Part shown: positions 34,251 to 46,144 of the stretch, in pieces
Numbering within the stretch: position 1 is the first letter of the stretch
Layout of the letters: each line of letters begins with the position of its first letter
Assembly (NCBI GenBank): GCA_037974335.1
Contig: CM075761.1
Coordinates: forward strand, 12,885,543 to 12,949,542
Source of the DNA: Prionace glauca
Taxonomy: Eukaryota; Chordata; Chondrichthyes; Carcharhiniformes; Carcharhinidae
Direction: 5' to 3'
DNA length: 64,000 bases
The notes under the pieces: model-generated
Database searches by the model: none
Seen by the model: the letters and a program-made list of their open reading frames with translations, nothing else
What the model was told of the DNA's origin: nothing
Program-made: the position numbers and the translations under genes

Positions 34251-34492
34251 GGATGGTGACATGGCAGATCCGAAAGAGTTTGATTCCATTGGCTGGAAAA
34301 AATGTCACACAGCGACATAACCTCAGGGTAAAGAAATTGCCATGTCAGATGAGGAGGAGAATTTTCTGCCCCGAGAGGATAATGAATCTTTGGGCTCTAC
34401 CCAAGTGGCCTGTCGATATTCAGTCACTCATAACCCGGTCCCTGGTGCTGTGAGGCAGCGGTGCTGTCCATTGAGCCACTCTGCTGCCCAGG
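34250..34492. mobile_element. Old CR1 fragment followed by a SINE head fragment
   Basis: 34250-34434 resembles the CR1 C-terminus in sense orientation (CACACAGCGACATAACCTCA). 34435-34492 is an antisense HE1-like head (GGTCCCTGGTGCTGTGAGGC). Confidence 0.55.
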
Positions 34493-34731
34493 AACTTAGT
34501 CAATGAAGTAAAAGTCAATGATTGGCAGAAGCAGGACCAATGAATTTAGTGTTGTTACTGGGAAATAGGGGCTCAAACTATGGATCAAACACCTAGGCCC
34601 AAGATTCAAATGCTAAAGATCAAAACACATTGTGTAAAAAGTATTTTGAATAGGAGCTATTCACTCTGTTATGAAACAAGAAAGTATTTTAAACTCTTGC
34701 ATATTAGAGGAACATTTCTTTCAGATGTCAT

Positions 34732-35342
34732 TAATCGAGGGATTGAGTTTAGGAGTCGGGAGGTAATGCTGCAAATTTACAGGACCCTCGTCAGGCCTCA
34801 TTTGGAGTACTGTGCGCAGTTCTGGTCGCCTCACTATAGGAAAGACGTAGAAGCTATTGAAAGGGTGCAGAGGAGATTTACAAGGATGTTGCCTGGACTG
34901 GGAGGCATGCCTTATGAAGATAGGTTGAGGGAGCTGGGACTCTTTTCCCGAGAGAGGCGAAGGTTGAGAGGCGACCTGATAGAAGTTTATAAAATGTTGA
35001 GAGGAATAGATAGGGTGGACTCTCAGAGGCTATTTCCCCGGGTTGAAATGGTCGCTACGCGAGGACACAGATTTAAGGTGCGGGGAGGGAAGTACAGAGG
35101 TGATGTTAGGAGTAAGTTTTTCACTCAGAGGGTGGTGAGTGAATGGAATCGGCTGCCGTCATCGGTGGTGGAGGCGAACTCGCTGGGGTCTTTTAAAAGA
35201 CTTCTGGATGAGTATATGGGGTTTAATGGGATTGGGGGTTATAGATAGGTCTATAGATTGGTGGGGTTGATGTGATCGGCGCAACTCGAGGGCCGAAGGG
35301 CCTGTTTGTGCTGTAATGTTCTATGTTCTATGTTCTATGTCC
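34732..35342 (+). mobile_element. CR1-like LINE, family C fragment
   Basis: Sense, ATTAATCGAGGGATTGAGTT to TTCTATGTTCTATG, open to the normal stop at 35248. Nearly identical to 21367-21968. Confidence 0.9.
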
Positions 35343-36415
35343 CAGTTAGACATCCCGTTAGGATCAGCCGCTTTAGTGAAACACAGCTCTAATTAGGATA
35401 CAGTTTAGAACACGGTTTTCCGTGATACCTGCCGCAAAACGTCAACATGCGTCACCCTAACAGAAGGAAAACACTTAGAAACTGCCTGTGGATCAAATCG
35501 TTCATTTTTGGGAGACTCTTATTCGACAGTTGATACAATGAGAATATTAAAAGAACAAATTCAATGTTCTAGTTTCTCTACAACACTCTGTAGCAATTAT
35601 TCCGCCAGGGAACGTTCAAAAGAATGAGGAGGAACAGAGCTGGGAGACCAGAGTTAGATACATATATGTTAAGGTGAAGACCCTGGTAGAACAAATTAGT
35701 GCCACAAACGGTTCGGAGGTGAACACAGAGGGTGCTCCTTCCAGAGTGATTGAAGTGCTCTGCAAAAAAGCTGTGACTTTTCAAGTCAAGGAAAAGAGTC
35801 ATGAGATTTTGCAGCAGAGAGCGGGGCTTGGCAGCAGATAGAGAAACACAGAGAGGCGTTGGCTGAGGCCACACTTGCATGGTATGACCTTAAGAAAGAC
35901 GCCTCGCTCACAGCCCTTTCGGGGAGTGTGCAAAGCACATCAAAGCAGAAATCGCTGGTCGAGATTCTGACCAGGTTGAGGCAGAAAGTTGTCCGAGACT
36001 ACAGCTCAGTGTGGTTTTTCGCTTGTTTACAGTTGAGGTACTACACCTACGCAACAGCCTCCAGAGATCAGAAGCTGAGACACAATGTTAAACCGCAGAC
36101 AGTTGGGCATTCGAGATAGATTTAGCTGCACAGAGAACCTGCTGGTTTACAATTAAGCCATATTACAGGAAAGTATTCAAAAGACAATTGGTCACTATTT
36201 GCAAGCATCCCTAGGATTGAGTAGAATTAGCAGAAACCCCCTCTGATTCACAGACACACTCATCTCATCTGCAGCTAATAGGAACTGCAGTCTGTACATT
36301 CTACACTCAAGCGTCAAATCACTGAGATTTCCAACACAATTTCAATCAAATCACATATAATTCATAGAATATTTCCACTTCTCTTTATGAGGCAGCTTGC
36401 AGAGGGTGGGTCATT
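35343..36415. other. Unassigned sequence
   Basis: About 1 kb with no recognised repeat. Open frames of 86-100 codons on both strands show no family features and no convincing splice context. Confidence 0.35.
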
Positions 36416-36416
36416 A

Positions 36417-37325
36417 TAGAATTAACAAATCCTAAAGTGCAGAAGGCTGCCATTCGGCCCATCGAGTCAGCATCCATCACAGTTCCACGCAGGCCCTATC
36501 GCTATAACCCATGCATTTACCATAGCTAGTGCCTCTGGCACTAAGGGGTAATTTAGTCTGGCCATCCACAACCTGCACATTTTTGGAGACTAAGGGGGAA
36601 CTTAACATGGTCAATCCACCTAACCTGCACATCTCTGGACAATAAGGAGAAATTTAGCATGGCCAATCCACTTAATGTGCACATCTTTAGACACTACGGG
36701 GCAATTTAGCATGGCCAATCCACCTAACCTGCACATCTTTGGGCACAAAGGGACAATTTAGCATGGCCAATCCACCCAACATGCACATCTTTGGACACTA
36801 AGGGACAATTTAGCATGGCCAATCCACCTAACCTGCACATCTTTGGACACTAAGGGACAATTTAGCATGGCCAATCCACCTAACCTGCACATCTTTGGAC
36901 ACTAAGGGACAATTTAGCATGGCCAATCCACCCAACCTGTACATCTTTGGACACTAAGGGACAATTTAGCATTGCCAATCCACCCAACCTGCACATCTTT
37001 GGACACTAAGGGACAATTTAGCATGGCCAATCCCCCTAACCTGCACATGTTTGGACACTAAGGGACAATTTAGCATGGCCAATCCACCCAACCTGCACAT
37101 CTTTGGACACTAAGGGACAATTTAGCATGGCCAATCCACCCAACCTGCACATCTTTGGACACTGAGGGGCAATTAAGCATGGCCAATCTACCCTAACCTG
37201 CACAACTTTGGACACTAAGGGACAATTTAGCATGACCAATCCTCCCAACCTGTACATCTTTGGACACTAAGGGACAATTTAGCATGGCCAATCCACCCTA
37301 ACCTACACAACTTTGGTCATCATCA
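36417..37325 (-). repeat. 53-bp tandem array inside an HE1-like SINE
   Basis: SINE tail 36417-36540, then about 14 units to 37320. Most units read CACCTAACCTGCACATC, so this array is homogenised to a variant different from the other two arrays (CACCCTAACCTACACATC). Confidence 0.85.
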
Positions 37326-37411
37326 TTTTCGAAAGAGCAACGCACTCTGCGCTTGCCAAGGAAGTTCACATCCCGCCAATGAATTGAAATGTAGCTGAAA
37401 TAGAAAACATT

Positions 37412-37591
37412 TCACCACACAATTACTGTACTGTACCACTCCCTGAAGACATGCTGCCTGTTCATCGCTGTGACGCACAGTCGATGACCGCACTGTGTCA
37501 CGTGAATGTGGAATTCACCAGCACACCGCACCAAACCCGTGTCATACTTTCCATTGCACCAGCCCGTCATAATTTCCACTGAATCTGAAAG
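37412..37591 (-). other. Cysteine-rich open frame with a possible acceptor
   Basis: After CCCCTTTCAG| a 60-codon frame contains TGWCNGKYDTG, VRCAGEF, TQCGHRLC and REWYSTVIVW. Five Cys and three Trp in 58 residues is unusual for random sequence. I recognise no domain. A GTGAAA donor overlaps the stop. Phase and strand would suit an IgSF neighbour, but nothing else supports that. Confidence 0.2.
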
Positions 37592-37857
37592 GGGCAAAAC
37601 TCTCTGGGTTTGAGCTCAGGTCAACCTGCGGCCATTAACCCGACAGAAACAAACTGGTCACAAAACACATAGAAATAGCACGTGAAGGTATCCAAAGAAT
37701 GATTATATGCAAGTCTCATTGCTGTTGCAGATTTATGATGAGTAAAAAAGGATAATAAATATCAGCTAGAGTAAGTGTTCAGACAGTACAAACTGTTCAG
37801 ATGAAGGGAATTATCCTGTTTATGCGAGTTTGCTTTGTTTTCCTCACATAAATGTTC

Positions 37858-38045
37858 AGTAAAGGTTCACTAATGCGCTTGAGGGAAGGATATTTTCCTT
37901 CCTTATCTGGTTTGCCCGACATGTGGAGTCCAGAGACACAATAATGTGATTGATTTTTAATGGCCCTCCAAAAGCAACTAGAGATGGGCAATAAGTGCTG
38001 CCCCAGCCGGCAAAGCCAGGGTCCCAAAAATGAACACACACAGCA
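37858..38045 (+). mobile_element. tRNA-derived SINE (second family), 3' part
   Basis: GGTTCACTAATGCGCTTGAG, CCAGAGACACAATAATGTG and GATGGGCAATAAGTGCTG: the 3' portion of a SINE whose 5' portion is at 63660-63868. 38195-38290 is another small 3' fragment. Confidence 0.55.
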
Positions 38046-38489
38046 AGACTTGTGATGGCTTCATTTTACTTCTACATAGTAAAATGTGTCTATATTTGAA
38101 CCCGACATGGCAGACAAACACAACACAAAACATTTGGAATTAAATTCTAATGTATTATTAAAAGCCGTTGTTGTAAAAAATACCCTGTTGAAAAATGACT
38201 TGACAAGTCACTCAGTTAGTTCAAGGGTAAATAAGGATGGCCAATACATGCTGGTGAACCGGTGACACCCATGTCCCATGGAATAACTAATTGAAGAAAT
38301 AGTGAAATTTATCCCTTGGAAAAAAATCCAATGTTTGCAATATCGAAATTGCACGGAAATACGTCATCACCTCAATGAAACGTCCTTTGAATTTCACTTT
38401 CATAATGAACTATTTATTTTATTCTGAAGGCCAGTGTCATTTATATCCATTGATGGATCCATTGATGTACCAATTCATCAACTGATTTT

Positions 38490-38840
38490 GTCTCTGCTTC
38501 TCGCTACCTCCGAAAAGCAGCGAGCTTGTCCAAGGATCCCACACCCCCCGGACATACTCTCTTCCGCCTACTTCCGTCAGTAAAAGAAATGCAAAAGTCT
38601 GAAATCATGTACCAACGAACTTAAGAACAGCTTCTTCCCTGCTGCCAACAGACTTTTGAATAAACATACCATGTATTAAGCTGCTCCTTCTCTACACCCT
38701 AGTTACGGCTGTAACAATGCATTCTGCACACTCTCCTATCCTTCTCCCCTATGTACTCTCTGAAATTTATGTTTTGTTGGCAAGGAGCAATATTTTTCAG
38801 TGCATCCCAATCCATGTAACAATAATAAATCAAATATCTC
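38490..38840 (+). mobile_element. L2-like LINE 3' end
   Basis: Sense, diverged: GGATCCCACACCCCCCGGAC to CATGTAACAATAATAAATC. Confidence 0.7.
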
Positions 38841-38986
38841 CAACAAGCAATTTTCGCATGCTGTCCATGATTTCTTCATTATAAAGTGCACAATATTTCC
38901 AGGACAACAGACCACTGTCACAGTGTTTGTAATCTACACCAGCCTCCTCCGAGCACCCCACGCCCCCCCCCCAACATAGAATAGTC

Positions 38987-39322
38987 ATAGAACCCTACAG
39001 TGCAGAAAGAGACCCTTCGAGTCTACACGGACCACAATCCCACCCAGGCCCTAACCTCCCATCTCTACATATTTTATCCACTAATCCCTCTAACCTACAC
39101 ACCTCAAGGCAGTGAGGGGATTTTTTTTAACATGGCCAATGAACCTAACCCGCACATCTTTGGACCCTGGGAGGAAGCCGGAGCACCCGGAGGAAACCCA
39201 CGCAGACACCAGGAGAATGTGCAAACTCCATACAGACAGTGGCCCGAGCCGGGAATCGAACTCAGATCCCCGAAGCTGTGAAGCAGCAGTGCTAACACTG
39301 TGCTAACGTGCCACCCGCATGT
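38987..39322 (-). mobile_element. HE1-like SINE
   Basis: Antisense, full length: ACCCTACAGTGCAGAAAGAG to AGTGCTAACACTGTGC, with a short T expansion in the body. Confidence 0.8.
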
Positions 39323-39460
39323 TCTATTATTATCTCCCTCTTGTGTTGATCCAATTTCCCCCTAAATGAGTATCTGATATTCAACTCAACCCAGCCCTGT
39401 TGTATGGAGTTCCACAATCTATGCAATGCCTGGGAAAGGCATTTTTCTAGAGCTCAACAT

Positions 39461-39508
39461 TGGATATATTGAAATATCCAATATATCCAATGATATATTG
39501 GATATTTC
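39461..39508. repeat. AT-rich palindrome cluster
   Basis: GAAATATCCAATATAT (39471-39486) is followed after 6 bases by its exact inverse complement (39493-39508). A second overlapping inverted pair, TTGGATAT and ATATCCAA, lies just to the left. Confidence 0.75.
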
Positions 39509-39849
39509 AGGTGTTGCTGGTCTAATGTTCTTGTGTCCCCTCATTTTCTATATGTTTACCCTTTTGAATCTTTCACACCTTCCAAGTCCTATTTTAGATC
39601 ATCCCCCTGTTAAATATTTTGTACTGTAAGGAGCATGCTCAGTTTTAACTAAGGATTAACTAGGGTTCTATGCTGGTTCTAATATCATACCATTAAATTA
39701 TTGGTATCAATCTAATAAAATTGTTGCCCACAGTTAAACGTCATCCATCATTTCTACACAGATGGCCTGTAACCTGGCAATCCAGATTCACTGAAGCCAT
39801 TTAGACTGATGTATCAGACAGTTTGGACTCACACACGCGATGCAGTCTT

Positions 39850-40445
39850 GCCTGGTGTTTGTGGAGCGATGTTCATTCATCCGTTGTCGTAGCGCCTGCA
39901 TGGTCTCCCCTTCCTGTTCCCTTCCTGTTGGCGAACACTTCAGTGGTCACGGGCATTCGACCTCTGACCTTCGGGTAAGCGTTCTCCAAGGCGGCCTTCA
40001 CGACACATGACGGCGCAGAGTCGCTGAACAGAGGCTGATAGCCAAGTTCCGCAGACATGAGGACGGCCTCAACAGGGATCTTGGGTTCATGTCGCACTAT
40101 CTGTAACCCCCGTGACTTGCCTGGGTTTGCTAAACCTCACTTACTGTACTGTCTGGAAAGAATACACATCTCTTTAACCTGGGCTTAATGGTCCTTCCGC
40201 TCACATTGTCGGCCTCTTTAAGACTTGAATAGCAGGCTAGGTATAAAGGCTCGCATTCTAATCAGTAATCTGTAAACTGTCGGTGCTTTATATGCTCTGT
40301 CTGAGGCCAGAACTCTCCATTCGCCTGACGAAGAGGCAAAACCCCGAAAGCTTGCGAGTTTACTATCAAATAAATCTGTTGGACTTAAACCTGGTAGACC
40401 TCTGACTGTGTTGACTCCAGTCCAACGCCGGCATCTCCACATCAT
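39850..40445 (+). mobile_element. Penelope-like (GIY-YIG type) element relic
   Basis: A broken fossil of the C-terminal end of such an element, recognised from EQRLIAKFRRHEDGLNRDL followed by FMSHYL, then a 3' region ending TCCAACGCCGGCATCTCCAC. Only the last part of the element is present. Family naming is by pattern memory. Confidence 0.4.
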
Positions 40446-40489
40446 GACAAATTGTCCTTTAATATCATGGGGACAAACTGGGGAAAAAT

Positions 40490-40590
40490 GTTGCCTTACA
40501 GGATCAGGCCTGGGTGGGATTGTGGTCACTGTAGGCTCGGTGAGCCGAAAACTCTCCTTCTGCACTGTAGGGATACTATGGATTTTACCC
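40490..40590 (+). mobile_element. HE1-like SINE tail fragment
   Basis: CTGGGTGGGATTGTGGTCAC to CTTCTGCACTGTAGGG in sense orientation. Confidence 0.6.
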
Positions 40591-40969
40591 CTTTGCAAAA
40601 AAAAAATCTACCAATGTGTAGTTGCCAACGTTTAGTTGTATCTGAATCTTAACTTTCTCTTATCAGTGTCTACGAACACACAAATCAATCTCCGAATATC
40701 AACATCGCCTGACACTAACGTTTGGAAAAATATTCTTCCATTCAATTAATTTCCGATGGCAGATATCATAACACGTGACATAAGACAGAGGAATAATCCT
40801 TTTGACACAATCAGGTTATTATCCAGTCGGAAATTGCATATTTTTCTCATTTAAGTCCACCCATATTTGCCCTCTGCTCTTTTCTGCCCCTTCAATTTGC
40901 CCCATTCCCGTTTCCTTCATTAGCCCCTGTGGCAGTGAGTTCAAAACTCCTACCGGTCACAATGCAAAT

Positions 40970-41142
40970 ACACGGATATTAGAGGGAGGTTTTTCACACA
41001 GAGGGTAGTGGGGGTATGGAATGCCCTGCCAAGCGAAGTGGTGGAGGTAGGCACGCTGGAGTTGTTTAAGAGTTACATAGACAGGCAGATGAGTGGGTTG
41101 GAGATGAAGGGATATAGGAGATTGTTTCAAATAAGGTTCATT
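40970..41142 (+). mobile_element. CR1-like LINE, family E fragment
   Basis: TTTTTCACACAGAGGGTAGT, GGGGGTATGGAATGCCCTGC and AGTTACATAGACAGGCAGAT: the C-terminal region without the 3' tail. Confidence 0.7.
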
Positions 41143-41239
41143 AACATTGGGACGTCCCTGGTGATGTATAAGGATGTGGGATGATACTAATGTTTTTCTC
41201 TTTTAATTCATAGCTGCTTTGGTGCGCCTTATTGTCCAA

Positions 41240-41665
41240 CGAGGGGCATACACGCGATAGGTCGTACGAGGGCTGCTCTTGGGTGTTCGAGAATAGCCTA
41301 GTACTTCACGTCGTGTACGCTTAAACTGGACCAGATGCTGGGCAACACGACAGCTCAGTGACTATCACTGTTTGCTGTGCAGACACATGGATTTGGGCCA
41401 GTGTCTGTGGGAGTTTGCGCATTCTCCCCGTGGTTTTCTCCAGGTGCTCCGGTTTCCTCCCACACCCCAAAGATGTGCTATCAGGCTGATTGGTGTCATC
41501 AATTGTCCCGAAATTAGTCTTCCCTCAACGTGGAATGCCATAAGCATAGATAAGGGTCATGGGTGGAGTGGGGACTGGTAATGTTAAAATGGCGGCGCGG
41601 GCTCGTTGGGCCGAAGGGCCTGTTTCCCGGGCTGTTTGGTTCTTTGTTGTTTGAATTCCACTCTG
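41240..41665 (+). mobile_element. Composite SINE with HE1-like core, copy 1
   Basis: About 420 bp shared with 60806-61258. The 5' 120 bp (CGAGGGCTGCTCTTGG, TGCTTAAACTGGAC) is unlike the tRNA head of the other SINEs; the middle is the HE1 body (TTTGCGCATTCTCCCCGTG); the 3' part has AATGTTAAAATGGCGGCGCG and a CR1-like TTCTTTGTT end. Confidence 0.65.
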
Positions 41666-42714
41666 GATTAGATGTTGAGTATTTTACATTGATGGCTTCA
41701 GATTATGTGATCCTCTGCGACAATAATGTTTCTAAATGATGCTGGGGCGCACGTGGTTCCCTGGAGTGCCCTGTTTCCGGTGGACTTTCCCTTAGAACAA
41801 AGCAACTGATGAGCAGCCTTATTCTCGAGACCAGGAGATGCATTTCTCAGGAGCTCGCAGTACATAAAACAAGAAGTAATTTGAATAGGAGGAAAGAATG
41901 CAGCCATTGGAACGAGCTCTGTTACTCAGTCAGGACATCCTTGATCTGTTATCACACTTGCACTTTCCTGTTTGATCCGCATTGTCGTATCTCATGAGAC
42001 CAGGGATCACAATTCTGTCCATCTCAGCCTTTCATTGACCTCATCGTATTGCAGCAACATCCAATACTGTAGGTGGCGCTGTTCGCAGCCATTTCCTCGG
42101 CACGAGTTAATTCTGGGCAACGCGAGCAAAGCCACGCCAGGCGGCGCTGTTGACAGACACCAATCCACGAGGTGACTCTGTTCACAGTCACTCCCAATTT
42201 AATGGTTTCTCTTAAAGAGTCACTGCTTCTACAGTTGGGGAATATGTTCAAGCTCTTGATTGAGACAATCCTCTTTACTGTCACTCTCTCCACAGTCGGT
42301 GAACGGTTCCATCAAATGCCCCTTTTACCATTTCCCCATTTCCGGGATAAAAAATGCAAGCATCTCCATACAACAGAAGATTCCATTCCTAGTGCCATGA
42401 TGGCAAATCGCTTCTGGGCACTTCCGACGGCCGTGATACCCTCCCTGTGGTGTACGGTCCATAATTGTGCGAAATATCCCTGCTTTGTAGTGACGAGAAT
42501 TTTCAAAGACTTCCATATAAGTTGCAGTCTGAATTTTCAATTCCTCTGTAGAGGAACGGATTGATTTTTTTAATCAAATGATCCTCTTAATCCATCCTGC
42601 CAACTTCAGTGTTTCAGTATCTGTTGTTCTCTATCTCTTCAATCTTTCATCCTCTTTTAAGTTTTGAACCATATTCCTTATTGGCGTCTGAACTCTTCAT
42701 AGCGGAATGTATTA
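41666..42714. other. Unassigned sequence
   Basis: No repeat or gene identified in about 1 kb. Several GGCGCTGTT motifs occur at 42072-42160. A 130-codon plus-strand frame (42172-42564) shows no recognisable domain. Confidence 0.35.
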
Positions 42715-42809
42715 GAACACTACAGCACAAACAGGCCCTTCGGCCCACGAGTATTCTTCTGGGTTAATGTGGATCAGCCAAGTGTCTGGTTATGTTCGCC
42801 TGAAGTCAA

Positions 42810-43640
42810 TAAGACCACATGACCATTAGAAGGAGAAACAAAATTAGGCCACTCGGTCCATCGCGTCTGCTCTACCATCCGGCCATGACTGATCAGTTCC
42901 TCATTCCATAGAAACCCTACAGCCGAGAAAGAGACCATCCAGTCCGCACCGACAACAATCCCACCCAGGCCCTATCCCCTATTTTACCCACTAATCCCTC
43001 TAACCTACGCATCCCATGGCACACAGGGACAACTTAGCGTGGCCAATCCACCTAACGCGCACATCTTTGGATTGTGGGAGGAAACCAGAGCAACCGGAGG
43101 GGACCCACGCAGACACGGGAAGAATGTACAAACTCTGCACAGACAGTGATCCGAGCCAGGAATCGAACACAGGTCCCTGGAGCTGCGAGGCAGCAGTGCT
43201 AACAACTATACCACTGTGCCGCCCATTCTCCCGCCTTTTTCCTGTAATATTTGATTCCTGTAATATTTACCATTCAAAAACGCATCAATCTGTTAAATAC
43301 ACTCAGTGACCTGGCCTCCAAGAGTCTCCTGCGGCAATGAATTCCACAGATTCACCATCCTCTGACTGAAGACATTAGTCCTCATCTCAGATCTTAAGAA
43401 TTGTCCCGTTACTCTGAGGCTTTGTCCTCGGATCCTAGTCTTTCCTCCTAATGGAAGCGTCCACTCCGTCCAGGCGTTTTAGAATTCTATAAGTTTCAAT
43501 GCGATTCCTCCCCCCATTACCCTTCTAAACTCCATTGAGTACAAACCCATAGTCCTCAAACACTCTTCATATTGTTCGATAGATGTAACCTTCCATTCCT
43601 CCCAGAACCTCTGACCTCCCAGGATCTCGCCTATCCCCTT
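42810..43640 (-). mobile_element. Old CR1-like LINE with a nested HE1-like SINE
   Basis: Antisense CR1 sequence before (TTAGGCCACTCGGTCC) and after (GAATTCCACAGATTCACCAT) an antisense SINE at 42905-43225, which has a complete head and tail. Confidence 0.7.
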
Positions 43641-44210
43641 TTCAATAAGGCCTCCTTCTGCAATGTTGGGATTCTATGGATCTTAAACCTTTTCAATGAA
43701 GTTACATCCTTCCAGACATGAGGTGATCTCAACTCCACACAGTGTGTAAGTTGTGGAGACCTGAGTGCATTCTGCTCTACTCTCAGAACATCCACTCACG
43801 CCCCTTTCCCTCTCCAATGTCGCACTCAGGTCCCCTTCTCTCTCCAACCCAATGTACAGTATCCTTTTGCCACACACCTTCCAGTTCATCCCCTTCCCTG
43901 CTCAAACCTCCTATTAAACCCTCTTCTGGCCATGCGTCTTGGCACCGCTGCTCCACGGAGGACACTGGATTCGTCGCATGGCTGTCACCTGCCACCATAT
44001 ACCAGCACTGATACAGTCACCTCAGTAGGAAATGTTAGAATTTAGGAATCTGGGACACTTTCTGCATATCAGTTGGAGAACAACAAAGAAGAAAGAAAAA
44101 AAGAACAGTAGAACGCAAGAACAGGCCCTTCGGCCCACCAAGCCTGCGTGGATCACCGATCTAGAACAACCACCTCTATCCGTCGATTACCCGCCTGTTG
44201 ATGTGCCAAT
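43641..44210. other. Mostly unassigned, with a CR1 tail scrap
   Basis: Nothing recognised until 44100-44150, where AACAGGCCCTTCGGCCCACC marks an antisense CR1 3' end. Confidence 0.35.
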
Positions 44211-44213
44211 CCA

Positions 44214-44227
44214 GATAGATAGACAGT

Positions 44228-44267
<40 letters not shown>

Positions 44268-44795
44268 CAGATAGATAGACTGATAGAAAGAGAGTGAGAG
44301 AGATGGTGAGAGAGAGAGACAGAGAGAGACATGGTGAGAGAGAGAGAGACAGAGAGAGAGAGATGGTGAGAGAGACAGAGAGAGAGAGAGACATGGTGAG
44401 AGAGACAGAGAGAGACATAGTGAGTGAGTGAGAGTGAGAGAGAGAAAGCGAGACAGAGAGAGACATGATGAGAGAGACAGACAGAGAGAGAGAGACATGG
44501 TGAGAGAGACAGAAAGAGACATGGCGAGTGAGTGAGAGTGAGAAAGAGAAAGAGAAACAGAGAGAGACATGGTGTGAGAGAGAGAGAGAGAGACATGGTG
44601 AGTGAGTGAGTGAGTGAGAGAGAGAGAGAAGAGAGAGATGGTGAGAGAGAGATAGAGAGAGACATGGTGAGTGAGTGAGTGAGTGAGAGAGAGAGAGAGA
44701 GAGAGAGATGGTGAGAAAGAGAGAGAGACATGGTGAGTGAGTGAGTGAGTGAGAGAGAGAGGGAGAGAGAGAGATGGTGAGAGAGAGAGAGATTT
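44214..44795. repeat. GATA microsatellite and GA-rich minisatellite
   Basis: About 13 GATA units at 44216-44272, then about 500 bp of GAGAGA punctuated by ACATGGTGAG or ATGGTGAG every 20-60 bases, with GTGAGTGAGTGAG stretches. Serine/leucine-rich antisense frames are artefacts. Confidence 0.9.
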
Positions 44796-44799
44796 CAAT

Positions 44800-45515
44800 T
44801 CTGCCAATCATTGAAGTCTAACGTTTTCCCTCATTCCAATGTGATTCAATGGTTGGAGGGGATCAATCTTCAGCATTCCCTCACTGCAATCATACATTAT
44901 AGCAGTTACTATCCATACCATCCAACTTGTACAGTGAGGCCTTTGCCCCTTGTCCTCCCTATTGCACCATGCCCTCCTGTCCCCATCATTCCTGCCTTTG
45001 CAGCATCTATAGAATCCTTCTGGATTTGCGGAAAGTTGCAAAGGCCAAAGTTTTCCTCCCGTCAGAGGTGTGAACCCCCGGGGGAAGTTGTGCTGCATTG
45101 AGTGAGTCTGGCACTGTTTAGAATCTGAACTTCCATCACGCGCTTTGCTAAGTTCGAACAAATTTCCAGGGGCATTAAAGTCATCCAGTGAGATCTGGAT
45201 TAGAAAGGAATAGCGAGCATCGTCCTTTTAGCAGCTTCCGCTGTGTGTCTCAGGGCTGCGCCTGGTTCTGATATGGATTACCTGGAAACACTCCTTCCAG
45301 CTGCTGCCGGGGAGCCTGACCCTTGCGTGAACTCACCCTTCCCATTCCTCTCCCTGATCTGGTGTGGGGCTGTGAATGAAGGAAGTCACAGCTGGCGTTC
45401 CAACATCCACCACACAAGTTAGAGTTTGATGGGTGTGACATTAGTGTTCCTTTAAGAAAAGTATTTTTTTATTTAAATCATGATCTCTGCAGCTCTCACA
45501 GTTAGTGTTTCTCAG
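44800..45515. other. Unassigned sequence
   Basis: Non-repetitive by eye. No exon with good splice borders found on either strand. Confidence 0.35.
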
Positions 45516-45517
45516 CT

Positions 45518-45955
45518 TTCATAAGAACATAAGAAGATAAGAAATAGGAGCAGGAGTAGGCCATCTAGCCCTTCGAGCCTGCCCCGCCATTCAATAAGAT
45601 CATGGCTGATCTGTCGTGGCTCAGTTCCACCTTCCCGCGCTCAAAAACCCATCAACCCGCTTCTTAAAAATATTCAGCGAGGCAGCCTCCACCACTTCAC
45701 CGGGCAGAGAATTCCAGAGATTCACCACCCTTTGAGTGAAGAAGTTCCTCCTCAACTCTGTTCTAAACCGCCTCCCCTTTATCTTGAGGCTGTGCCCCCT
45801 AGTCCTACTGTCCTTTCTGAGCGGGAAGAGTCTCTCCACCTCTATCCTATCCATCCCATTCATCATCTTATACGTCTCAATGAGATCTCCCCTCATTCTT
45901 CTAAACTCTAACGAGTACAAGCCTAGTTTATTCAGCCTTTCCTCATAGCTCAATC
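45518..45955 (-). mobile_element. CR1-like LINE, family A fragment
   Basis: Antisense 3' end, open 45953-45621, lacking about 35 bp near 45640 relative to other copies. It lies just beyond the 3' end of receptor gene 2. Confidence 0.88.
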
Positions 45956-46138
45956 GGTGATGTCACTGGTAGGAGGAGAAAAAAAAGTGTGCTGATCAGG
46001 TGACAAGGGTTGGTTTTAAATTGTTTTGGCTGCTGTGTTATCAGCATAGCCAAATGAATTCTCTCTGTCTTCTGTTTTATTTTATTTATTGGTCAATAGA
46101 AACATGTGATGCAGCGTTGTAATCGAAGAAAAATTGAT

Positions 46139-46144
46139 TTTATT
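46139..46144 (-). terminator. Possible polyadenylation signal of receptor gene 2
   Basis: AATAAA on the minus strand about 340 bases beyond the stop codon, in an AT-rich stretch with no recognised repeat. More AATAAA-like sequence occurs at about 46075-46090. Weak evidence, based only on motif and position. Confidence 0.35.

Noticed and set aside
35859-36119. An 86-codon plus-strand frame
   Set aside because: No recognisable features; length is within chance for this composition.
42172-42564. A 130-codon plus-strand frame
   Set aside because: Low similarity to anything known and overlapping open frames on the other strand; not enough to call a gene.
44153-44811. Three overlapping Ser/Leu-rich frames of about 200 codons
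   Set aside because: Translations of a GA minisatellite on the opposite strand.
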